Positions 9,833 to 21,085 of a stretch of DNA of 26,483 nt are shown here, one piece after another. Below the pieces are notes generated by a model. It did no database searches. It was not told the DNA's origin and worked only from the letters and a program-made list of their open reading frames with translations. This stretch comes from Ministeria vibrans ATCC 50519 (Eukaryota > Opisthokonta > Filasterea): NCBI GenBank assembly GCA_943704425.1, contig CALSCP010001493.1, positions 108,029-134,511 on the forward strand, read 5' to 3'. The translations under genes and the position numbers were made by a program. Positions within the stretch are counted from its first letter, which is position 1. Each line of letters opens with the position of its first letter.

Positions 9833-10341
9833 TCACTCTTGCAGAGAGTCCGTGTCCATTGGCGTCTTGGCGCTCGGCTGCAGCATTGTCGTAGTGGTGC
9901 TTGATCTACTCCCAGCGCGCTCCATCCAAGTCATCTGTCAATCATACAATTATAAGAAAACATACGAATCAATAACATATTTAATTTAGAATTCGCAACT
10001 TTTCCTCTGGAGAAAACACACAATGAATGCAACTGACCCACTTCTCGGCAACCGACATCATGGACGCCTGCATGCGCTGCACCTCGTGGACGTTGCTCAC
10101 CAGCTGCTTCACTTCGTTCTGTAGCGTCGCAACGTTCGTTTGAACCTCTACTAAGACAAGTTGATCAAGTGAGAATGCGAAGAACACGCTATGTCGCCCA
10201 TGCGAGCATGCGACGCACCCAGCATCGCTGTGGGGCGTGATGGTGGGTGGGTGGGAGAGCGCGGAGAGGCGAGCGGATAAGACAGGAGGAGAGAAAAAGA
10301 GGATTGTGTGTTGAGATCGTACCCGCGACAGCACGTTCCAT
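9833..10341 (-). CDS. Small coiled-coil protein, about 77 aa, unknown function
   Basis: The model joins exons 10341-10323, 10150-10038 and 9934-9833 across GT-AG introns of 172 and 103 nt. All phases agree and the stop is at 9833. The product has a short N-terminus (MERAVA), an amphipathic coiled-coil-like helix (residues about 7-44, heptad-like spacing of V, L and M through LQNEVKQLVSNVHEVQ), the segment KWMTWMERAG, and a polar S/T-rich tail. The length and single helix recall small subunits of complexes such as BLOC-1 or DASH, but I see no diagnostic match. A 9-nt candidate micro-exon lies in the first intron. An alternative start at 10225 (ATG CTG G, then the 10150 exon) is also frame-compatible. 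No functional assignment is made. Confidence 0.5.
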
Positions 10342-10586
10342 ACCAACAGACTCTGAAGAGTGGAGTGAGACGTGACAACAGCGAGAGAGGGCCAGAGGGG
10401 CGGGGAAAATGAGTTGCGATTAACTATTATGATTGATCAGTTTGATCTTGATTGTGAAATGTGAATACACAACACAATTGTGACATGCACACCATCTCTA
10501 CTTTTTGACTACCAACATCACAGATCACATAAAAAAGTAAAGACCCGCTTGAATGGCGCGTGTAATAGGTAGCGACTTAATATTAT
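10342..10586. promoter_or_regulatory. Intergenic region between coiled-coil gene and kinase-ARM gene
   Basis: These 245 bp separate the start of the small coiled-coil gene from the stop codon of the kinase-armadillo gene, both on the minus strand. The part next to the coiled-coil gene is G/A-rich (10380-10410), the rest is A/T-rich with GATCAGTTTGATCTTGAT-type repeats near 10433-10450. I see no gene here. It must contain the upstream gene's 3' UTR and the downstream promoter. Confidence 0.45.
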
Positions 10587-13500
10587 TTACTTTTTACTTT
10601 CGAGAACATGAAGGGCACCTTTCGCATTGTGAGACCCCGAGGCTTCCATTGCAGACAAGAGAGGAAGAGCACCTGCGCGTGCAATCGTCACTTTGTTGTC
10701 AGTGTTGACGGCCAGGTTCCACAGCGCACCCACCGCATTCTCCTTGGCAGTGTCAGTTCCACCGCGCAACACAGCAATCAGTGGCTCAATCGCACCTGCG
10801 CGTGCAATCGTCACTTTGTTGTCAGTGTTGTTGGCCAGGTTCCACAGCGCACCCGCCGCATTCTCCTTGGCAGTGTCAGTTCCACCGCGCAACACAGCAA
10901 TCAGTGGCTCAATCGCACCTGCGCGTGCAATCGTCACTTCGTTGTCGGTGTTGACGGCCAGGCTCCACAGCGCAGCCGCCGCATTCTCCTTGGCAGTGTC
11001 AGTTCCACTGCGCAACACAGCAATCAGTGGCTCAATCGCACCTGCGCGTGCAATCGTCACTTTGTTGTCGGTGTTGACGGCCAGGCTCCACAGCGCACAC
11101 GCCGCATTCTCCTTGGCAGTGTCAGTTCCACTGCGCAACACAGCAATCAGTGGCTCAATCGCACCTGCGCGTGCAATCGTCACTTTGTTGTCGGTGTTGA
11201 GGGCCAGGTTCGCCAGCGCAGCCGCCGCATTCTCCTTGGCAGTGTCAGTTCCACTGCGCAACACAGCAATCAGTGGCTCAATCGCACCTGCGCGTGCAAT
11301 CGTCACTTGGTTGTCACTGTTGTTGGCCAGGTTCCGCAGCGCACACGCCGCATTCTCCTTGGCAGTGTCAGTTCCACTGCGCAACACAGCAATCAGTGGC
11401 TCAATCGCACCTGCGCGTGCAATCGTCACTTGATTGTCAGTGTTGTTGGCCAGGTTCCACAGCGCACCCGCCGCATTCTCCTTGGCAGTGTCAGTTCCAC
11501 CGCGCAACACAGCAATCAGTGGCTCAATCGCACCTGCGCGTGCAATCGTCACTTCGTTGTCGGTGTTGACGGCCAGGCTCCACAGCGCAGCCGCCGCATT
11601 CTCCTTGGCAGTGTCAGTTCCACTGCGCAACACAGCAATCAGTGGCTCAATCGCACCTGCGCGTGCAATCGTCACTTTGTTGTCGGTGTTGAGGGCCAGG
11701 TTCGCCAGCGCAGCCGCCGCATTCTCCTTGGCAGTGTCAGTTCCACTGCGCAACACAGCAATCAGTGGCTCAATCGCACCTGCGCGTGCAATCGTCACTT
11801 GGTTGTCACTGTTGTTGGCCAGGTTCCGCAGCGCACACGCCGCATTCTCCTTGGCAGTGTCAGTTCCACTGCGCAACACAGCAATCAGTGGCTCAATCGC
11901 ACCTGCGCGTGCAATCGTCACTTGANNNNNNNNNNNNNNNNNNNNNNNNNNNNNNNNTGGCCAGGTTCCGCAGCGCACACGCCGCATTCTCCTTGGCAGT
12001 GTCAGTTCCACTGCGCAACACAGCAATCAGTGGCTCAATCGCACCTGCGCGTGCAATCGTCACTTGGTTGTCGGTGTTGAGGGCCAGGTTCCGCAGCGCA
12101 CACGCCGCATTCTCCTTGGCAGTGTCAGTTCCACTGCGCAACACAGCAATCAGTGGCTCAATCGCACCTGCGCGTGCAATCGTCACTTTGTTCTCGGTGT
12201 TGACGGCCAGGTTCGCCAGCGCACCCGCCGCATTCTCCTTGGCAGTGTCAGTTCCACCGCGCACCTCACTGATAATCAACGTCAGTTCTTGCTCGGACAC
12301 GTTCGTCTTCATCGCTTCCGCCACCGACAGAGTTGCCAGTCTTTTCATTAAACCAATCAGCTCTGCACAACCCCAAAACGCAAATCAGATTCATTGATTA
12401 CTCAATCACTTACCAGCGCTAACAGGAACTACGCCAGGATTGACACCGTTTGACGATGCAACAACTACCTCTCCACTGACTGGCTTGCTCGCAACAGACC
12501 CTAAAAGAAAACGGATACATCAACAGACTAATTTCGCTCTCCATTTGCTCACCCATCATCTGCAGTGCCATCTCATCGCATGACGGACGCGCTTCTGGCT
12601 TGACTGCAAGACACGCTCGCGCCAACTCCCGCACATCCAACGGCAGCAGTGCAAAGTCCACTGGTGGAGAGTGCTCGCGCATGGCCGCTCTCGCCTGCTC
12701 GTCGCTCATTCCGTCAAACGGTCGCTTTCCGCTGAACAGCTCGCACACAATCACGCCCAGTGAGTACACATCTCCCGCCCGCGAGTACACCGCCTGTGTC
12801 CCGACAACCAGCTCGGGCGCCATATAGCGCATTGTGCCCGCTCCTCCCTTGGCCGTCGACTCGGAACGGTACTTGCTGCCCTCTTTGGCGCGCGCCAGAC
12901 CAAAGTCAACAATAATCGGGTCAATGCTGCTCTCCGTCAGAAACATAATGTTGCTCGGCTTGAGGTCACGGTGGATAATGGGGTTGAGCTGGTCGAGGTG
13001 CAGGTAGCGAAGTGCGCCGACAATGCAACGCAGAATGTGTCGCTGAACGCTGTCCGTGAGCGCTTGTGTGTGGATGCGCTTGTCGAGACCGCCGCCTTGC
13101 AGTTGCGCCATCACCAATCGTAGACGCACACCTCCGTTGGCGTTCGTCTTGGTTGCGTACCCGATCATGCGAATGACGCCCTTGTGCGAGAGGGGTCCGA
13201 CCATCTCGACTTCGCGACGCACACTCTCAATGGTCTCCGTCGCACCAAGCACAATCTGCTTCACGGCGACCGGCTCAGCGTCCAGCGTACCCGCGTACAC
13301 AACACCAAACGACCCGCGCCCCAGCTCAACCTCTTCGTCGTCGTCGTCCTTGCATATCTTGATGTCGCGCCAAGGAATTTCCCATTTCTCCGACACGGAA
13401 AATTGGCTCACATCCACCGACGGCCGCAGTTGCTTGAGTGTAGCGCTGATGTTGCGCATGTCCTCCTCGTGAGCCTTTGCCATGGCTGCCCGCTCGGCTG

Positions 13501-13846
13501 CTGCGCTGTTGGCCAGCTCAATGTGGAGATCGTTGACGGCCGTTGACAAGTGTTCGGTAACGACGCAAAACGCTGTCTGAAAGGTACCGCCACGCACAAG
13601 ACGTCCGAACAGGCTCTTCTCGTTGTGTTCCGTGATGATCTGCAGGGAAGCCTCGAGCGCACAGTGCAGGCGGCCCAGCAAGAGTCCTTCCGTGTGTTTG
13701 CTTCGTTGCTTTTTCAGCGCTTCTGAAATCGCGTCGACGCGTGCAGAGAGCGCCCGGCACTGCGCCGCATTGCCTTTGACCGTTTCGAGTGCCTGGTGGA
13801 TCGCTTGGGCAATCTTAAAAATGGCCGAGAGTGCTTGTTCAGCCAT
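10587..13846 (-). CDS. Helical bundle - TKL protein kinase - armadillo repeat protein, 3 exons, interrupted by N gap
   Basis: Exons are 13846-12553, 12500-12414 and 12362-10587, with two tiny introns of 52 and 51 nt (both GT-AG). Residues 1-130 are predicted helical. The pattern IFKIAQAIHQ, then QCRALSARVDAI, then LEASLQIITEH and a helix near LNDLHIEL-type spacing resembles the four-helix bundle of MLKL and related cell-death kinases (inference). The kinase domain spans about 170-431: glycine loop G176-x-G178-SFG, K196 (VAVK), D294 (HRDLKPSN), D314 (DFGLAR) and APE, all catalytic residues present. It is TKL-like. A linker (432-470) leads to at least 13 armadillo repeats of exactly 41 residues (consensus ARAGAIEPLIAVLRSGTD, then TAKENAA), ending at an SKK tail. 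The 32 Ns at 11926-11957 shift the frame; 13 nt would restore both period and frame, giving 1045 aa. ARM repeats normally bind partner proteins. Cellular role unknown. Confidence 0.85.
10678..12295. repeat. Tandem armadillo-coding array, 123-bp units
   Basis: The shared start CGTGCAATCG recurs at 10678, 10801, 10924, 11047, 11170, 11293, 11416, 11539, 11662, 11785 and 11908, exactly 123 bp apart, then at 12050 and 12173. Copies differ at a few positions only. Some are identical by eye (10924 with 11539, 11170 with 11662, 11293 with 11785), indicating recent block duplication or gene conversion. Each unit codes one 41-residue armadillo repeat on the minus strand. Confidence 0.95.
11926..11957. 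other. Assembly gap (32 N) inside the armadillo array
   Basis: The gap sits within one 123-bp unit. Spacing across it is 142 bp instead of 123, so 32 N overstates a simple gap by 19 nt; 13 nt would fit both period and frame. A longer multiple (13 + 123k nt) would fit equally if units were collapsed. Confidence 0.95.
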
Positions 13847-13996
13847 AAGGAATTAAAGGAAAAAATAAATTGATTTTTCCTGAAAAAAAATTATAATTAT
13901 TCTAATAAATTTATTATTAATAATAATAATAATAATAATAATTATTAGTATTATTATTATTCTTAATAATAATTCCTTAAAACTTATTTTACGCCT
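13847..13996. repeat. A/T-rich intergenic (TTA)n/(TAA)n inverted repeat
   Basis: The 150-bp space between the kinase-ARM start codon and the CTF18 stop codon is almost pure A/T. It carries a (TAA)n run at about 13917-13941 followed by the complementary (TTA)n run at about 13949-13962, so the single strand could fold into a long A/T hairpin. It must also contain the promoter of the kinase-ARM gene and the 3' UTR of CTF18. Confidence 0.7.
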
Positions 13997-16900
13997 TTAC
14001 AAAAGATCGCGAATGCGAACGGTCCGCCTCACGGCATTGGTGAAACCTTCGTGGAACTTGAACATAATAGTGGGTGGAGGAGGTGCTTGGCCTTGCTCGT
14101 CGTCGTCCTCGCCCATGTCCTCGTCGGCAGTGTCACTCTGTGCCACCGCACTCTCCTGTGTCGCCTCCACAAGACGCCCAAAAAAGTCTCTCTCCACCTT
14201 GGGCTCAATCTTGACTTTTTTAGCCATGGACGCAGCAGTGGTGCCCAACTCAACAATACGTCGTTTGCTCGCCGTCAGCGCTTTCTGCCTTTCACTCTCG
14301 CCCAGCCCACTACCACCTGCTCCCCCCGCCCCTTTCACCACCATCGTCTTCCCACCACCACCACCACTACCTGCACTCCCAACCATCCGCCGGTGCGTCA
14401 GCGCATGTGCAATGTACTGTCGAAGCACGTACGGCAGCTTCCGGTGCGTGTTAGGCAAGTCAGGAAACATCACGGCACTTTCAAAGTCGCTGGTAAAAAA
14501 ATCCGTGTCAGATACACCAATTCAATTTGCCTGGCACACAAACACTCAACCCTAAACACACTGAACACATACTAAACACACTAAACACACACTAAACACA
14601 CTTAAAACACACACACACACACACACACACTCGGCACACGAAAAAAAAACACACACACACGCATATAAAATATTACTATCTCTACTCTTACGGTTCCATT
14701 GTGTAAAAGTACTGACTTTCCTGCCCTTTTTTCTGCGCATACGTAAGCGAAAACATACTCATGACATTGACCAGTTGCTCGAGTGTCTCCTTCTCTTGCG
14801 CATTGTACAACTGAGTGTTGACCTGACACACAAGAAGAAGAAGAAGAAGAAAGCGAGTGAGTGTGAGGGAGCGAATAAGAAACAAGTGGACACTATACAG
14901 GTCTGAGAGTGGGCGAGAGCAGATCAAGAAAGTGAGGAGCGCAGTCGAGAACAAATGCACGAGGGGTGAAGAGAGCACGGATGCGAGCGCGTGCAGACCC
15001 GCCACCGACATCGCGCGCACCCGAGCCGTCGTCGTCGAGACCCAGCATCATTGCAATAGTTGACTCGGTCTGGCGTTGATGCTGCTGTGCGGCCGTAAAC
15101 GACGTCGGATAACGCAGAAAGGGCGCTCGTTGCCGCATGTTAGTGTGTGCTTGAGTGCAATGCTGCGGGTTGTGTGTGTGTGTGTGAGCGAAACGTCCGT
15201 GACATACATCTTAATATTTGCGCATTACCAGATGAACAGCGGCTGAGACAAACGGAAGAAAGCGCATGAGATTGAATTGTTGGGAGCGATGAATCCGCTC
15301 GGTGAGTATGTCGTGCAAATGAAGCCACTCGGTGACATCCACAAGCTAAAAGACCGACTTATAAGTACACAGAGACTCGCCCACACTCAAATTTTATGTG
15401 TTTCTTTGTGCATACCGTTTGCAATGGGCTTGTAAACTGTCCATAGGTCAGACCCAAATAGTTCTCAAAGCACCCTAACAACGACAAGAAAAACGACACA
15501 CACACACACAACAATACACACACACACACAACAATCAATCAACCCCCCCTTCAGCTCTGCACTCTCGTTCTGCGTACCCTTGGCAATGCGATCATAATCA
15601 TCTGCGCCGCCCCCCACCAAATCCACCACATCCATGACAATGCGTTTCTTCGTGCCCTTGCGTGTGCGACTACCCCCACTCTTTCCGCTCTCCAGCTCCT
15701 CTGCACCCTTGATGCGCGCACCACTCGGCGTCGAGAACACCGTGTTGAGCAGCGCAAAAAGGTCCTTTTGTCCGGCGTCCTTGCGCCCAATCGGAACTGC
15801 GCGCAGTGCCTCGAGCGTGACCACTGCATCGTTCTGACCCGTCCCACTTGTCAGCAGTTCATGTTTGCGCTGCATAAACTGAAGTGTGTGCAAACACGAC
15901 CGAATGTCGTTGCCCGTCAGCTCAGCCAATCCCACAAGCGCACGTCGCTCCACACTCAGTCGCTCACTCTCACAAATGAACTTTACAGAGCGAGGAAGAG
16001 AAAGAAAGAAGAAAAAAAACCAAAAGCGTTTGTTAGAGAGCGAAGAAGACAATGCATCGATTGATAAAGCGAAGAAAAATTTTTCGCTCTTATCCATCAA
16101 TCTCACCTGTAATCGATCAATCAGCACATTTTGAGCAGTGGGCTTCATCTGCAACACAAGCGCCACTTTCCTCAGTGACCTCAAAGAAGGAGCAAACCTA
16201 CGCCATGACACACTGAGACATCTGCACTTCGAAGTTCGATTTGAAAATTGTCGTACAAATCATTGCAAATGCAAATGATAGGCCTGCGCAATTGACCCGC
16301 TCCCGTCGCTTTCTTTCCCCCTTTGCTCTTTTTGTTGGACGTGCGTCCCTCAATGTGCGACAGTAGAAATGCAATGCACGCCTGAAACGTCCGTGAGTCA
16401 GACTAAGACCACCATGACAAATATATGTTGTTACCTTTGTGGTTCCATCAATTTCGTCAATGATAAGACAGTTTGGACGTGTGTCTTTGCTTGTGACAGA
16501 GCGCATTTGAGTCGCAGCAACAACAGTATTGCGAAAGAGCTCCTCCGCGCGATCATCACTACGTGCAACTCGTCAGGTGAGTCGGTACAGTCAGTTGAGT
16601 GTACGTACCTCGCGTTCATCTCAACGGGATGGTAGCCGCAGTGGACAGCACACACATGCGCCAGAGTGGTTTTGCCCAGCCCGGGAGGTCCGCTGAGCAG
16701 AATGACGCGCGGCATGGGCCGATGGTGCACGTCGGAAGGAGCCGAACTCGCACCCGTATACGGCGCACGCCCGCCACTGCGACTGTTGCTCCCGTGGCCG
16801 CTGCTGTTGTTGCTCCGAAACACCCCGCTGGCGCCTTTGGTGCTCCCAGCACCTTGCACTGCATCACTCTCCTACGCAGATAGAGAGAGTACTCTCTTCA

Positions 16901-18196
16901 GCACACACACGCGCGCGCTCTCTCACACATCATATCGTCTTACGCGTGGTTTCATATTAGGTCGTCCAAACACACAGTAGTCCCACTCGCGCAGCCACAT
17001 GAGCAGCGCGCGGTTTGTTTCCTCGTCGCTAATCAGGTCAACGTACGACTTTGATGCGTACTTGTTGACCCAAAGCAGTCGCTCGCCTGCAGTCCCACTC
17101 GTCGTGTCCTCCTCCAGTGCACCGTTTGTCGCACTGCCCAGTGTGCGTCGTGCGCCTACTCCTTTCTGTCGCTCTTTCTTGTCCTCTTGTTGTGCCGTTG
17201 CTTCAATGGCTTCCGCAACACGAGCCGTCTCAAGGTCACCCAACAGCTGTGCAATGGGCGCGCTTAGCAGCTGCGTGGTGGGCTCACTGGCGTTGTCGCT
17301 GCCGCTGATGTTGTTGTTGCTGGTGGTAGTCGCCTCTGTAATTGTTGTTGTGCAGCTACCCTTGTTACTGTACGTGGTGGTGCTGGTAGTGGCACTCTTG
17401 TCGCGCACACGCACATAGACGCGTCGACCATCCGACGCAGTCACGGTAAACTGTCGCCCGGGGTATGGACGATTTGCGACGGCGCCGCTGCCAAAGCTGA
17501 TACGATCACGGTTCACAAGACTGAATTTGTGCTGACGCAGTCGTTCGCGCGACTCCTCCTGTCGCTTCGCCTCCTCGCGCTTGTTGGCGGCGTCAATCTC
17601 GGCACGCGTCGGCATGCGTGCGTACACATCGCCAAAGTTGCCGGGAACCCCACGCGCGTGAAACTCGTCGTAGCCTCCGTCATCGTTGATGTCGTCGATA
17701 CAACCGCTGGCTATCTCCGACCGACGCTTGGAGCGACGGTAGGCGGAGCGTGACGCCGGAATGTTCCATGCGACCGTCTCGTCCCCTTTGGAGAGCAGTC
17801 GTCGCGCTCGCACCATGTCCGCCTCGGACGGACCGCCCGTCTCGAGCTCCTCGTCGTCGTCACTAATGTTGTAGTCGAAGGCGTCGGGTGAACCGCGAGC
17901 CGTGGGGCTCTTGGGAGGCCGTACTGGCGAGGGCGACGCTACACAACACGAACCGTTACTTACGCGGTCGCCCCATCGGTGCACACAGCGATACACGCAC
18001 ATACCTTCCGATGCAAAGTCACCTTCGTCAAACACCAGCACCTCTCCTAGGTTGCGTTCTACGCACAGAGGTCCGTTACCGACGGAAACGCCGACAGACG
18101 TTTCACGCGCCAAAACATCAAAAGTTCAAACCCCCCTCAAAACGAGTGCCAGTTCCCACTCCACACCGCCATGCGACGGACAAGACACGCACAATA

Positions 18197-18234
<38 letters not shown>

Positions 18235-18383
18235 CCCAACAACGTACGAGAATGCGCAAACCCTTCGCCAGCATTTGCATCGTCCTCATCGCCATAAACA
18301 AGCGCCTCTTCCTCCTCCGCCACCGCCGCTGGCTGCTGCGAATCCAGCCAGGCACTCTCGTCGCCCAATTCCCAGTCCGCCAT
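13997..18383 (-). CDS. CTF18: CTF18, large subunit of the alternative RFC clamp loader, 13 exons
   Basis: CTF18 replaces RFC1 in a clamp loader that acts on PCNA in the nucleus for sister-chromatid cohesion, leading-strand synthesis and checkpoint signalling. Exons: 18383-18248, 18058-18005, 17938-16944, 16871-16609, 16558-16435, 16381-16257, 16197-16107, 15980-15578, 15474-15416, 15345-15229, 15162-14899, 14822-14692, 14489-13997. All are GT-AG and in phase, giving 1084 aa, close to the family. The N-terminus is acidic; LLWVNKYASKSYVDLISDE matches the pre-AAA motif. The AAA+ ATPase has Walker A GPPGLGKTT (456-464, K462), Walker B CLIIDEIDG (513-521) and sensor-1-like IICICNDLFAPSLR. RPVNTQLYN and FFGRL follow, and the C-terminus FHEGFTNAVRR then VRIRDLL is the characteristic CTF18 tail that holds CTF8 and DCC1. 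A Ser/Gly-rich insert precedes the AAA+ core. Exon 2's acceptor could alternatively be 12 nt downstream. Confidence 0.93.
18199..18232. repeat. (CA)n/(TG)n microsatellite in CTF18 intron 1
   Basis: About 17 CA units lie within the 189-nt first intron (18247-18059). In the transcript they read (UG)n, about 15 nt after the 5' splice site GTACGT. A similar shorter CA tract is in CTF18 intron 12 (about 14608-14631). Confidence 0.9.
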
Positions 18384-18612
18384 AGCAAAGGAGGAACAAG
18401 AGTGCCTTGTAAATTAATTGTAATAGTTGTAAATTGAAACTAATCGAAATTGAATAGTCACTACATTATTCGTGTTGAAAAAAATATATATTCTCCGTGT
18501 AGTGGCTGCAGTCACAATGCTGCATGCTGATGGGCGTGTCAAGAGTAGGGAAGTCATCCTTTTTTTTTCAATATGATCTCTATCTACAATCGCAATGTGC
18601 ACTCGTCTTCCC
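18384..18612. other. Intergenic region between apyrase stop and CTF18 start
   Basis: These 229 bp separate the CTF18 start codon from the apyrase stop codon, both on the minus strand. The part adjacent to CTF18 is A/T-rich (AATTAATTG, TTATTCGTG, AAAAAATATATATT). I see no gene and no clear core promoter motif. Confidence 0.4.
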
Positions 18613-19972
18613 TTATGCGTTCGAGAGAGAGTCGATAAACTCTATACCCTCAAACTTCTCCGCAATGACAAACTCCTCCTTGAGCAGCACATTTCCGTCC
18701 GTATCCACAATTGTCACATACGACGCAACCACATCCACTTCACCTGTTGTCCAGTCGGTCACTTCCTCCGTCTTCAGCGCAATCAGTTCACGGTCGTCCG
18801 TAAACGGAATCGCCTTGAACGAACTGAACCCCCTCTGAAGGTTCAGGTCGCCCACTTTCACTCGTCGGATCTACATTGAAGGGAAAGCGTTAAGGCAAAT
18901 CAAGACAGACAGACAGACAAGCAAACAGACGGAAAATAAGACAGACGGACGGACAAAGTGAGGCAGAGTCAGAAAAACAAAGTGTAAAAACAACAATAGA
19001 ATGCGTTTCTTTCGCCCACACGGTATTTCTTTCTCTCGTATCGTACGGTTGTAAACGACTCGTCGGTCATCAACAGATCGTTTCCACAGCGCGCTTCGTC
19101 CTTGCGCTCACAGTACGCCTCAGTGCTGACTCGGCGCGGCAGAAACAGCCACTCGCGTCGCACTTGGCTCCAAATGGCACTCTCGTGCAACAAATAGCCC
19201 GGATACGACGTGCCGGTCGACACTCGCAGCGCCTCGTACTCGTTTATCCAGTTGATGTGTCGGATTTGACCCGACGTGTCAATCGTCTAAGTAACGCACA
19301 ATGAACCGTCATGTCACTCTCTCCTCGCTTAGCTGTACCTTGATCCACTGCGGATTCAGATGCACAATGTTCCCTTTCAGATCGGCCCATTCTTTGCCCA
19401 TGCCACCGACCACAAGTTGTCCGTCCTTTACGGTCATCCACTCTGCTTTGAAGCCTGACACAAACACACACACAACGTGTCACATCACCACACTAATAAT
19501 ATTATAACAATATGATTAAGATGTGTCTGTGTGTCTTACCTTTCGCCACTTCTCCACTGCCGTCTGTGAGCATGAAGCGTGGCACCGCCGTGGCCGTGTC
19601 CACGTTGATCTCAAAGACCGTTCCGGAGCGATCATCGACTGAGTAGAGACGACCGTTCCACACACACAGATCAGACAATTCCATTCCGCGTCCCTTCTCC
19701 GACAGCGTCGACGAGACGACGCGAGGAGCGTCAAGGTTGTCCCACTCCAGCGCATACGACCCGTTGCTGCGGCGCACCAGCGTGCCCGTGATCAGCCACG
19801 AATGCCATTCGAATGAATCGCTCACTCGCGATCGAATGTCCTTATCCGCAATAATCGCAATCCGATAGCGCACCTCGCCCGCCAGACCATCCATCGCCGA
19901 CGGCACATCAAACGCCCCAGATGCAGATGCAACAGCAGCAAGCGCGCTGAGCAGCACAGCCACAGAGCGCAT
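18613..19972 (-). CDS. CANT1: Soluble calcium-activated nucleotidase (CANT1-type apyrase), 4 exons
   Basis: Apyrases of this family hydrolyse nucleoside di- and triphosphates (preferring UDP, GDP or ADP) in a calcium-dependent reaction in the ER/Golgi lumen or outside the cell. Exons are 19972-19540, 19454-19339, 19286-19020 and 18870-18613, giving 357 aa. The start at 19972 gives a hydrophobic signal peptide ([15 protein letters not shown]); an upstream in-frame extension lacks an ATG. Family blocks appear in order: [79 protein letters not shown] and FEGIEFI. These form the five-bladed propeller around the calcium site. Intron 3 uses a weaker donor (GTGGGC at 19019). The role is probably nucleotide-sugar by-product removal in glycosylation; this follows from the family only. 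Confidence 0.93.
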
Positions 19973-20160
19973 CTCAATAATCACAAAGTAAAGTACAGTA
20001 ATTATTTGATGATTTTGAAAAAATTTGATCTTGTCGAAATCGAAGATTAATTATTTTTTAATTACTTAATATTATCCTGATTTTTGTTTCGATGCTTTTT
20101 TTTGTTACTTTTGAGTCGATATTGTTGTTTGATCTTATATTTTGTTGAGTTTTGATTCAT

Positions 20161-20925
20161 TCACCATTTGAACTTTTTTCCACCCATTTTCTTCGGCTGC
20201 ATCTTCTTCTGCCCGCAATCTTTACAATGAGGTAGGTTGTTGATGCGGGTGAAGGCCACACCGCTCAAATTGACTTGGCAATTATGACATGTGAAGCACT
20301 AAAATGACAAAAGATTAATAAGTGTACGAGAGAGAGAGTGAGAGTGAGAGTGAGTGACCTCAGGGTGCAACTGGCCACCGTCCAGATCAAGGAACTGGCC
20401 CTCAATGGGTTTGGCGCACTTGGTACAGCGGGGCAGGAGTGTCTCGCGCGCACAGTCGGCATGGAACACGCGCGTGTACCGCTCGTCGTGCTTCTCCACA
20501 ATGTCGCCTCCTGCACACATACACACACAGAGAGGCAGACACATAGATTAAGAAACAACAGATAAACAACGAAACAGAGTCAGAAAAGATGTTTTGGAAT
20601 ATGCAATACTGATTTATGTACCTCCCTTAATGTTCTCTCCACATCCATCGCACACAAAACATTTCTCATGATAAATGCCCTAAAAATCCAGTGACACAAT
20701 GAGTCCTCTCTCTATCAGTTGCTTTTTTTTTTTCTCTCTCTCAGACAGACTATTAATTTTTACCGATTCCGTTTTGTGTCCGTTTGTGTTCATTACTTCT
20801 CCACAACGCAAACAGTTTGCGCCATAATCAATCGTTTCTTGCATCTAAAAGAACAATCAATCAGGCCCACCGACTCACTCACTATATCACTTTGTTTCTT
20901 TCTCTCTATCACTTTGTTTCTCTCT

Positions 20926-20974
<49 letters not shown>

Positions 20975-20998
20975 CCTCCTCCTCCTCCTCTCCTCCTC

Positions 20999-21085
<87 letters not shown>

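Noticed and set aside
10608-12080. 490-codon plus-strand open frame with repeating motif
   Set aside because: It is the antisense of the armadillo array; the 123-bp period keeps any stop-free frame open. The minus strand codes recognisable armadillo repeats continuous with the kinase.
10678-12295. CRISPR-like regular array
   Set aside because: The spacing is regular but the whole 123-bp unit is conserved and coding. There are no unique spacers and the context is eukaryotic.
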